Positions 54,944 to 64,000 of a stretch of 64,000 bases of DNA are shown here, one piece after another; the first letter of the stretch is position 1; each line of letters starts with the position of its first letter. A program made the translations under genes and the position numbers. Under the pieces are notes generated by a model, which saw only the letters and a program-made list of their open reading frames with translations, was not told the DNA's origin and ran no database searches. Source of the stretch: Mercurialis annua. Lineage: Eukaryota; Streptophyta; Magnoliopsida; Malpighiales; Euphorbiaceae. The stretch spans positions 26,735,501 through 26,799,500 of the forward strand of contig NC_065577.1 of the NCBI RefSeq assembly GCF_937616625.2. The letters are read 5' to 3'.

Positions 54944-57900
54944 TATGAGTTTTTAAATGTTATATGTAAACATAACTTCTTTAACATTTAAAACAATTAA
55001 AAAGACATTCTAATTACAGATAAACTATTTATCAAAAGAAAAATCATAGATAAACTAAACAAACCTAAATATACGAAAAAAAAACTTTTTGTATTTTTAT
55101 TGACATCATATACATATTTTTTAGAGGTTTTTTTATAAATACCAGAAAAATAAAAATAATTACAAAAATACAACATGCATTCTTTTTAACAGAAATATAA
55201 AAGATAATTATAAAAGTACAATTTTTTAAAAAATAATTACAAAAATACAGTTTTATATTTGTTTGGTATATAATTTGTATATAATTCATTAATTTTGTAT
55301 ATAATCCGTATATAATACAGATTGTATATAATATTTTAAAAATAACAAATACAGGTCTGAAAATATCAGATCTGAAAAACAAAGAAGATGAGGATGGTTT
55401 TTCTGATTTTGAAATCATAGATCTACACAGACAAATATGATTTCATAATATTTTAGATTTAATTTCAAAAAATAAATTTTGATGGTGGCGTACGGTGGCA
55501 GTAACAATGTGCAGGGGAACAACGGCGAGATCGTGGGGGAGGGCACGGCGGTGGCGATTCTAGAAGCGACGGCGACGATTGTATCAGCGGCGGCGACGTA
55601 GAGAGGGTGCGGCAACGAGTGGAGGAGAAAGAAAGTAGATTGTGGTGGTGATTTTAAAAGATGAAGATTGATGTTAGTGGTGGTGGATGTTAATGTAGGA
55701 AGAGAGAAAATAAAATTAGGGTTTGAGTAGAGAACATGAAGAAAAAAAGGGAGAATGTATTTTAGCAAATAAAAAAAAGGGGTTCTTATATAATAACTTG
55801 ATTTTGTCCAAGTCCTTTTATTTGTACGCTCTACAAACATAAGTTAGCACATCTACGCTTTTCTTCCAAAATCATTTGCTTTTATAATCCTATTTGAAGA
55901 TATAATAGTTAGCAAGTGTTATATTTTTTTGAACTCAAAACTCATGTCTATCGCACACCCAAATTTTTTTGTCATAATATGCTTTTGACTTTTTGATATT
56001 AATATTTATTACAATAAGCTTATTTAGTTTTTAAACCAGAAATTTAAAAAATTTGCTTTGACTTGTCATCTATTTTAATTTTTTAATATGTAAACATTTA
56101 TCATATACATTGACACATTTATCATTATAATTCTTTAACTTTTCTCTATTTATATTTTATCATTATTTTATCAACACCCTATATATTAGCATTTTTCATT
56201 TAATTTTACACTTGTCAATAAGATAGATCTTTTTATCTTTTATTATCTTTTAAATATCATTTATTTTAGTTAATTAAATATTATTTATTAAATAAAAAAT
56301 ATAAATAATATTTTCAAAATACGTATTATTTATATACAATATACATATGTACAATGAAAATATAAATATTATTATATTCAATTTCTTAATAGGAGATAAC
56401 TCTTTTTGACTTGATTTTTTATTTTTCAATTTTTTGTTATTTTTTATTGCTTTTTAGTAGCTTTTAAATTGTCTGTACCATTTCTTTTATAAATAATTGT
56501 AATAACATTCTAGATTTTCAGTTGCTTTTGTCATTTTTCATAAACTATTGCAGTCATATTTTTGCCAACATTTTTAATTAAAAAAAGATTTAAACATAAG
56601 CATCAGCACAAAAAAAAATTTATATCCTTTATGTTCAAATAAATTATAACATTATTTGTTAATAGCGACCAATAAAATAAATTAAACAATATTTTATACA
56701 ACGAGCAACTAACGAACAACTAACAAGCAACACAAAAACAACTAATGAGCAACCAACAAGCAACATAAAATCAACTACCAAATAATTAAAACTGAAGTGG
56801 AATCAAATGTAATGATAAATGATACAATATACAAACTCTTATCATTTAGAGTAATTTTATAATTTTTTTTAAATAATAAATTAAAATAACAAGGATTTCA
56901 TAATAAAAAGATAAATGTCCAATATGAAATTATAATTGTTTATGAAAAATAACAATATATAAACTTTTACAAAAAAATCATTTTAAAAATAAAACAAAAG
57001 AATGAAACAATCAAAATATCAAGATTTTATATTAAAAGACAAATGTTAAAATAGATAACAAATGTCTTATTAATGGAAAGCAGCAGCTACGATGCATGTT
57101 TTTGAAAGGTAATTTTAAATTATAATAGAAAAATTGATAATTTATTTTAATCTTTTTTTAATGATTTCATTTAAGAAGATAGATTTCCATTCTTGAATTT
57201 TATCTAGTTCTATTTGCTTTTGTATGCACTCTTCACCATAGAACGGAATATCTCTTCTGCAAAATTTAAATTATTTTTAAATTTTAAAAGATAAAAACTT
57301 TAATTTTTATTTGTCCTAAAATCGGATTAAAGCAAAAAGGCTACAGTTTTTTGATTTCATTGCTAATGTAATAAAAACATAAAAGGAACAAAGAAAGGTT
57401 GGTAGAAGTAGATATTTTTTTTCATAGTAGGCATTTGTCTTTAGCAAATAAGAACAAAAAAGGCGTATTTATGCAAATATAAACTAAAAAAAGAGCACGC
57501 TTGCCAATGAAATAGTTGATATGCTATATTTGCAAAAGATTTAGAAAAGTATGTAGAGGGTGTCATTTCCTCTAAAAAAAATAAGGTGGTATATTTGAAA
57601 ATATAAAAAATACTCATATAAAGAAAAAGATAAAATAGTATATTTGTAAATATTTTACCTTATTATGATATAAAGTAAAAATATTTCTATTTTTTAATTA
57701 AATTGATGGATAAATGCAGTGTTGAACTAAAATAGATATTAGATACGTACAAAAAAGAATGAAGTCGCCGGGAGCCTTGAGCAGGGGTGAAGTGTTTATA
57801 CACCAATAATTAGAGGAAAATCAATCAAAACGATTAATGGACTCTAGTGTTTAGCTTTAGATAACATGTTTACAGATAATATGAATTTTGATAAATTTTA

Positions 57901-58114
57901 ATTCTCTCTCTATATATACACATATATGTCCTATGATATTCTAATGATTAAAATAAAATATATTTGCCAATCTACATACATAAAAATTATAAACATAAAA
58001 TTATATGCAAAAGATATTTTATTTACGAATATATTTATATTTTAAAATACACCCACATGTACATACACATTTGAATTCATCAAATCTCCTATTTGAAAGA
58101 TAATAATATTATTA
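54944..58114. other. AT-rich spacer, no supported gene
   Basis: About 3.2 kb of AT-rich sequence. Sub-regions: TATAAT-type tandem words at 55255-55345; a short GC island with GGCGGCGACG words at 55490-55620; a CAACTAACGAGCAAC-type repeat at 56700-56790. The 141-codon minus-strand frame ending at 55415 is hydrophobic, low-complexity and has no domain. The rest may be unfilled host intergenic DNA or very old repeats. Confidence 0.5.
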
Positions 58115-58386
58115 TTAATCGGAAGCAATTACATCAGTAAGAAATTCAGGAAAATTGGAGAACCATTCCTGATAACTTGAAATGGAATGAGCGTATTGCG
58201 CTAGAACATGTGCAGCCAGATTCGCAGATCGTCTTACAAATAAAAATGATAAATTTCTAAATTGCTTTGCTAAATCCAAAAAGTCACCTATAAGCATATC
58301 CGCTTCCTTCAAGTTTGGATTTCTCAACTCCAAAACCACATCTCGCGCGTCTGATTCGACAATTAACTTTGAATAACCCTTCAGCC
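58115..58386 (-). pseudogene. RNase H-like (RVT_3) domain fragment, split by LTR F
   Basis: The open frame reads LIVESDARDVVLELRN, GDFLDLAKQF, LSFLFVRRSANLAAHVLAQY and ends in TAA. This matches the C-terminal half of the RNase H-like domain common in plant genes and in non-LTR retroelement polyproteins (ESD motif with catalytic Asp; the R..N..AH.LA block). Its 5' part is cut off by LTR F beginning at 58387 and would lie beyond the window. Frame is otherwise clean for about 90 codons. Whether it was a host gene or a LINE end cannot be told from here. Confidence 0.8.
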
Positions 58387-59060
58387 TGTTACGACCCAAA
58401 TTATTGAGTCGCGACCGGCGCTAGGGAATGGGAATGGTAGCTTCAAAACCCGTAGCAAGCCTAAAACTACTATAAATTTTTCGCTAACCAAATCATATTT
58501 TATATATATCATAATAATGTCAAAATATGCACGACCCCTGTTTGAAACATAAATCAGAGTTAAAGCGCTTTACAAAATAGAGTCTGCCTATTCTAAACTA
58601 CTGCAGACTTGCTAGAATGAGAACCTGATCTCATGACTCGTACTACTTCTGAGAATTAAAACTTCGAAAGCTTCGTTCTCCAAATTGTACATAACTCAAC
58701 CTGTAAAAATTGGAGTAACAACGGGGTCAGTATAAAACTGAGTGAATACACATAATTACAAAAAATATTACATGAAGGATGAAAACGTTTGAAAAAAACC
58801 TCTTTATGTAGAAAATATTCTTTTTGGATCATTACTCCATACGATCTTACTTTCAAACATACTTCGTATGTTCATTCATACTTTCATGGTCACGTACGTG
58901 TCATAAACTAAATGTTTATGTTATAGACGTACATGATATCTTTGCCTCATTCCTATATCTCATGTACGTTTATATTACCTACATACTTGTCATGTTTTGT
59001 TTACTATTATGATTTTTGATTGTTTTTGTTCTTCTCATTAAGTTTCTCTGACTTTATCTT

Positions 59061-59216
59061 TCTGACATCGATAGCAAAGCCAACCGATGTGTTTCATCTA
59101 TCTGACATCGTTAGCGAAGCCAACCGATGTGTTTTATATATCTGATATCGATAGCAAAGCCAACCGATGTGTTTTTAATCACCTGACATCGATAGCCACG
59201 CCAACCGATGTGTCTT
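59061..59216. repeat. Four tandem 40-bp units with ACATCG...CGATGT
   Basis: Each unit reads CTGACATCGATAGCAAAGCC then AACCGATGTGTTT, so each forms a 6-bp stem (ACATCG/CGATGT) with a 14-nt loop. Substitutions fall mostly outside the stem; the third unit has one in it. Confidence 0.88.
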
Positions 59217-60345
59217 ATATCATATCTTAATTATTTCTCTTATCTCACATTGATTCCCGATATATTATACTTGATTTTATCTTCATATGAGTCCCGAGGA
59301 CTATTATCGAGAATGGGTGAGATATAGGTCTCGGGATAATTCTACCAAGTTCAACCTCGTATCTAAGTTCTTATATTTGGCTGTACCATAGTACAATTCT
59401 CGTTTTACGATTATTAATTGATTCTATTTTTTTCATTCTGTTGTATTGATCCTTTATGGACCATGGCATGCGCAATAAAATATAATTATACATTCACAAC
59501 ACACGCACAAATAGGGTATTTGTTATGTTCAATAGTACACGTAAGAATGTACTATAATTTATATATGTATCTCATTCGATATTTGTATATATAGTACATA
59601 TAGGGATGTACTATATGCTTATATACGTATCTTACTCGATAAATGTATATTACCAAACCTTTGAGTTCATAACATATTGCTTTACCCTTCCCCGGTTCTT
59701 TAAGCATTTGTATTCATTTCATATAATTATGTTATTTAAAATAACATAATATAAATATTTCAAACATACGTACATATACGTTTTCAAACATACTTTTAAA
59801 CATATAAGTATTCATATAGTCGTCCGTATATGAAGATACGCGACTTTATGAATATTAGCAAGTAATTAAAGTGTACTCACAGAACATGCTTATCCAAAAA
59901 CACTTTGGGGCTTAGAAACGTCAAGCTTCTCGAGCTCTTTGTCCAGCTGCCTCTTGTATCGCCGGATCTAAAACAATTTCAGATCATTTAACTCATATCA
60001 GAATCCTATTCTAGGATTGATTCTAGACTCGAGACATGACAAGACACAAAACATAAACCGTCGTGCTTCAAACGTAATCTTTTTCGATAAACGAATCATA
60101 CTTCTTTCGTTTATTAATACTTCTCGGTTCAATCCTCAATAGTGTATATAGGTTTTCTTAATAAAACCAATTGATATCCATAAACTATCTCATTCCAAAC
60201 AACTAGTCATATTTTACTCGTTTAACGTTTGAATTTCGCATTTTCAGAGTCCGGAAGTCGATATCGGGTTAGGGGATCGTAAAATTAGGTTTTTGGAGTC
60301 ATCCCCTTCAAAATAAGGGTGGTGCATGGCGTTCACCCCCCTAGG

Positions 60346-60415
60346 GCACGTCGTGCACCTCCTAACGGCACGTCGTGACCCTGCACGACGTGCTCAGATT
60401 TTGAGCACGTCGTGC
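60346..60415. repeat. Hairpin array in LTR F (GCACG-T-CGTGC)
   Basis: Units GCACG-T-CGTGC (60346, 60368 degenerate, 60405) and GCACG-A-CGTGC (60383), about 430-500 bp downstream of the TATA run in element direction. Confidence 0.87.
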
Positions 60416-61353
60416 CCCGTAATGGGCACGACTCCGGCCGCTGAAAAAACTCTCTTTCCTTCGGTGATAAAATGAACATCTTTTGGCCTGGTGTGTGTGG
60501 CCCTCCGACGTGCTTAATTAATCCTGAACTCATCCCATACCTAAATAACATCATAATCTATCCAAAAACACAATAGAAACGTATAAAACGTATCGAATAC
60601 GTAATCGCGATACGGTTTCGCCGTAACCTAATTTTTCAATTTAAAAACCCATCCAATAAACTCAAATAAACGGCAAAACGACGTGCTTACCGTGATTACC
60701 CATTGAAATACGATCGATTCGAGCTATAGAATGTCGAAAACGGACGAGAAACGGAGATCGAGCGACGAACCGTAGTTTAGCGTCGAGAGAAATGGAAAGA
60801 GATGAAACCTGATTCTGGATCATTCCTTCCTTCTCATTCATATATATATATATTGGCTAATGTTCCATTTCAATCCTTCCATTCTTTAACTTAAACCATT
60901 TCTCTTTTAAACTTTCTATTTTAACCAAATGGTTAATTATTCACTTTAACTCAATTACTTACGCATTACTTATATCCAAATAAGTAATACTAACCCAAAA
61001 TTATTATTTTCCGTGAATAGTCTTTTAATAGTTATTCTTGAGGCTTAATTAGCTAATTTGCACTTTGGTCTTTAAACTTCTCAAAATTTGCAATTTAGCC
61101 CAAAACTGATCCGCGTCCAAATTTTAAACTTCTCAAAATTTGCAATTGACTCGAGACTTTTACCACAGATACGTCCACGAAATGTTTTCCATTACGGGAT
61201 TTATATTTTATTTTATATTAATTTCCTCAAATTCTGCTAATACGCTTAATGAAAATTAGTCTAAATTCCTAATACTATTAAATTAAATCCATCTGGATTT
61301 AATTTATCAGGATTTATGACACGTGGCACGATTTAATTATTTGGGGTATTACA

Positions 61354-62967
61354 TTCTTCCCCCCTTATAAAAATTCATCCTCGAATTTTCATACATTCTT
61401 CTTGCTTATTTTAATCTAATTATACCGTATACCTTACTATACTATCTGGCGCGTGGAATTATCATTCCAATTTTTGTACTTTGACGTCAGTTATCATTGA
61501 CAGCCTCACCCTTGATCTCTTCTTTTTACTCTATAACACAATCCTTGTGTTGGTTCTTTGTCGGACACTCAATACTATGGACTCTTAGTTTAATACTGAT
61601 ATCTAATATTAGTTCATTATAGCGATGTTGTATCACTAGGGACGATAATCTTCGTCACCAGACTTCCTTGTTTAAACAATCCATTACTCTTCTTTGTTTG
61701 GTCGTTGTCACGACTCGATCTCTATCTTCCAACATCGTCTAGTCCTATCACCATTTCTAATTGAGTGATATGGACACTCAATTAATACATGTTTCACTAC
61801 GTACGTAGTCTTTTCGTATTACTTAACCAATCCTTGTTCATAACTTATCATTCTTTTCCTTCCACACTTCCGCTGGATATTCTAATCCGCCATTCAATTA
61901 CAATAGACTTTACTATTAGATTCATATGACTTTTCAGTCAAATGTGAACCTTGAGTGGAGATGCTTCGATACTTTTATCAAGTAATTTCTTATGCAAAAA
62001 CAAATCCTTGATGCATAGTCATTATGAATTGATTCTTCCTCGTCGATCTTCTCGAATGACATTTTATTTGTATGCAGAGTTCGTATCCTATACCATTATT
62101 AGTTTCTATGTCCTATTTTCTCATTCTAGAGGTACACTAGCTCTTGGCTTATTAGACGTGGTCGCTATTACTTTACAAACGTGTAAAGTAGCGCCATTGT
62201 ACTTGTATTCCACATACAAGACTGCTTTAAAGATTTGCAATACAAATCTCGATACATTTCGTTATTCTATACACGTATGTCCTTATGTAAGCCTAACAAG
62301 ATGATCAGTCTTGTTCTATGCCTCTAGGTACAGAGTCATTGTCTGAGCTCACTTAAGTTCGAAAACTCATCCGTTTAAAATCACGATATTTTTCATTTTC
62401 AAATCATGTCATAATTGTGCGCCGGTGTGATGACTTCTCTCATTACAAGAGTTGCAAAGACATTTTTCTTTTCTTTCAGACACACAATGTATATGATGCA
62501 TGTCCTACTAGCGAATGCAATATTAATGTAGTGATGCATTTCTATTCGTGTCAACACGATCTCTTTATGATTCGTGTCCGGGCACAATTATGTCTTTTCA
62601 AAACATTTCATTTCATCAAATACTTTTCTTTTCACAAATCGGAATTTACGTAAGTTTCTATCGACATAAGACTCTGCACAAACTTTTTATTTATAGCGAC
62701 TAACGCTCTATCATTCACAAACTAAACATATCTATTACATACGAAAAGATGTAACCCTATTCGTCTGTTTCAGGCGTCGAGCTAAACTCACTTCCTAAAC
62801 GTTCTCCTCTGTACTAGATTAGCTCAAGAGGTCTGATCACTATTGAGCTTCTTGTGTTTGGATTCCATTACTTCCACAACTACTATGTGGTCTATCTTGT
62901 AATATTTAACCAAAATTCATTGTAGAAACAAAACTGTTGGGCATTTTGCATGATTCGTTGTGTTCCG
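61354..62967 (-). mobile_element. 3' non-coding region of element F
   Basis: Polypurine tract first (plus strand TTCTTCCCCCC), then about 1.6 kb of non-coding sequence up to the gag stop. It contains the inverted repeat at 62410-62592. No pol sequence occurs between gag and the 3' LTR, so F is a gag-only element as far as visible. Confidence 0.8.
62410..62592. repeat. Inverted repeat CATAATTGTGC(GCCGG)...(CCGG)GCACAATTATG in F
   Basis: Arms of 15-16 bp with one mismatch and a 150-bp loop. Same arms as in element 1 and C. Here it clearly lies downstream of gag, which sets its position in the ancestral element. Confidence 0.87.
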
Positions 62968-64000
62968 TTACACGAAAAGTGGGCATTCGCTCTCATAGTG
63001 ACCTTGTTGTCCACACTTAAAGCATGCATCCCTTGCAACCTGACAAACACCTAAGTGTCTTCTGCCACATTGTGGACATATGGGGTTTGTAAAGCTTGAA
63101 CTTCCTTGCTCAGACTTCAGACTAATGGTTCAAGCCCTTTTGGTTGCTTTTCCTTGTCTGCCCTTCTTATGAGTCCGACCATGTTGTCGTTCAATTTCTT
63201 CTCTCACTTGACTAGTCGTTTGATGTCCGCAATTCAAACGTTCACTTCTTGTCTGATTTGAACGTGAAGGATCAGGAATTTTGTCGAAATGGATGAGTGC
63301 CCGTTCCATTTGTTTTGCACTATCCACAAGCTGAACAAACTCTTTATCAGTATGACTCAATAATCCTATAAATTGAGATCCTAATCCATTCACGAATCTT
63401 GTATTAACTTGGACCCTATCTATCATTAAATCTGGAGCAAATATGCTCAATCGATTAAACTCGGTGACATAATCGTGAACTGATCCATCACCTCGAGATA
63501 ATGATAATAACTTGTATCTATTACCTTCAACCACAGCAAATGGTAGGAAGAATCCTTTAAATCGAGTCACAAACTCTGCCCATGTTAATTGACTCATTAT
63601 TGGTCTAATTACTTGTCGAAACCAATCCATGGCTGAACCTTTCATTGACATCTCAATCAAGATTAATGTTTGTCTTTCGTCTGCTTGAAGTCTATGAGCA
63701 TTCTGCTCAACTTCTTCTAGGAAATCGAGTGCATCACTTGTTCCGTCAAACTTCTTTGGGCTTAACTTCGTATAAGCCAATAACAAATCTCTATCCGTGT
63801 TTCTCTCTTCACGTTGATACTGTCGTTTTATCAACTGCCCCATCATTAACATACAATTCCGCATATCAGTTACCTCTGCTGTCATTTGATTAACATCGAC
63901 ATTGGGTGGTTGCGGTACTCCTGGTGCCTGCACGTTCCCGACTTGGCCTACTCCAGGTTCCTCTTGGTCTCTGCCCCGTCCACGGCCTCCACCTGCCGAC
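62968..64000 (-). pseudogene. gag: gag of element F, one stop between capsid and zinc knuckle
   Basis: Enters from the right edge with an RG-rich N-terminus (GGGRGRGRDQEEPG) and runs open for about 290 codons. Capsid motifs: KFDGTSDALDFLEEVEQNAH, AMDWFRQV, TWAEFVTRFKGFFLP, LSRGDGSVHDYVTEFNRLSI and RFVNGL. A TGA at 63130-63132 follows RQGKATKRA. The same frame then continues for 53 codons with CPQCGRRHLGVC and CFKCGQQGHYESEC, the two-part zinc finger typical of plant chromovirus Gag, to TAA at 62968. Gag coats the particle and binds RNA. The stop could be a mutation or a readthrough site. Start codon lies outside the window; the internal GTG at 63933 is not a start. No protease follows. Confidence 0.9.

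Larger units (their letters stand above)
58387..61353 (-). repeat. 3' LTR of element F (Ty3/gypsy)
   Basis: 2967 bp, TGTTACGACCC to GGGGTATTACA on the plus strand, and a TATATATATAT run at 60838-60853 as the promoter. It contains a 40-bp tandem repeat and a hairpin array. The mate LTR lies right of the window, so the target duplication cannot be checked. Confidence 0.9.

Noticed and set aside
55255..55345. TATAAT tandem words as multiple promoters
   Set aside because: AT-rich repetitive sequence in a plant spacer; no transcript start or gene to support it.
55415..55840. 141-codon minus-strand frame
   Set aside because: Leucine/phenylalanine/threonine-rich low-complexity translation across a GGCGGCGAC island; no start context, domain or homologous copy in the window.
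1..64000. Host protein-coding gene, tRNA, rRNA or organellar insert
   Set aside because: Read on both strands; only retroelement proteins, a plant-mobile-domain relic inside an element and one RNase H-like fragment were recognisable.

Overview
This window is intergenic DNA from a plant nuclear genome, most likely a eudicot. It is AT-rich and made almost entirely of nested, mostly broken LTR retrotransposons. I found no intact host gene, rRNA, tRNA, CRISPR array or bacterial signal. The plant assignment rests on Ty3/gypsy families with TGTAATACCCC or TGTAGACACC LTR starts, an initiator-tRNA-Met primer site, a Ty1/copia LTR starting TGTTGGACT, antisense extra ORFs of the Tat group, and a plant-mobile-domain remnant. 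Species is not determinable by eye.

Layout, left to right. (1) 1-273 plus 11019-13099 is an old minus-strand LTR ('A'). It is split by a young, complete minus-strand element ('element 1', 274-11018, 5-bp target duplication GCTAA). A's internal region runs 13100-16798 and ends in a gag relic. (2) A plus-strand LTR of a related family ('G', 16799-21066) is split by a minus-strand Ty1/copia fragment (18121-19846). It is followed by a primer site and a decayed gag to 21843. (3) 21844-34691 is a plus-strand Ogre/Tat-like element with almost no sense coding capacity, long minisatellites and an antisense multi-exon plant-mobile-domain pseudogene. (4) 34692-37356 is a second LTR of the same family, inverted and almost touching the first, and it carries a Mutator-type MITE. 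(5) 37357-38831 is the LTR end, primer site and leader of a plus-strand relative of element 1 ('C'), ending at a 93-bp perfect-arm hairpin. (6) Minus-strand LTR 'H' (38925-40034 plus 46472-46638) is split by Tat-group element 'B' (40035-46471), which has protease, partial RT, RNase H, integrase and an antisense ORF. (7) 46639-49131 holds H internal sequence, an RT/RNase H scrap and a minus-strand relic 'D'. (8) Tat-group element 'E' (49901-54938, target duplication GTAAT) sits in AT-rich spacer. (9) A minus-strand RNase H-like gene relic (58115-58386) is cut by LTR 'F' (58387-61353). F's internal region runs off the right edge and keeps the best gag of the window.

The most unusual signal is not a gene. 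LTRs of four lineages (the TGTAATACCCC gypsy family, the TGTAGACACC Ogre-like family, Ty1/copia, and the internal region of E) each carry a short array of small GC-rich inverted repeats. Many have stems that close on CG either side of a 1-6 nt loop, for example TGTGCG-TC-CGCACA, GTGCACG-AC-CGTGCAC, GCACG-T-CGTGC, TCACG-CC-CGTGA and GGCG-AAA-CGCC. The sequences differ between families but the architecture recurs, often 350-500 bp downstream of the LTR TATA box. Other second-look items are a conserved inverted repeat (GCATAATTGTGC with GCACAATTATGC) downstream of gag in three copies, a nearly invariant leader block, and a multi-kilobase LTR palindrome.

Functional picture: the coding pieces are standard gag-pol parts, all broken. 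Several elements look non-autonomous (gag-only, or no coding at all) and would need proteins supplied by relatives. All alignments, counts and boundaries here were made by eye.
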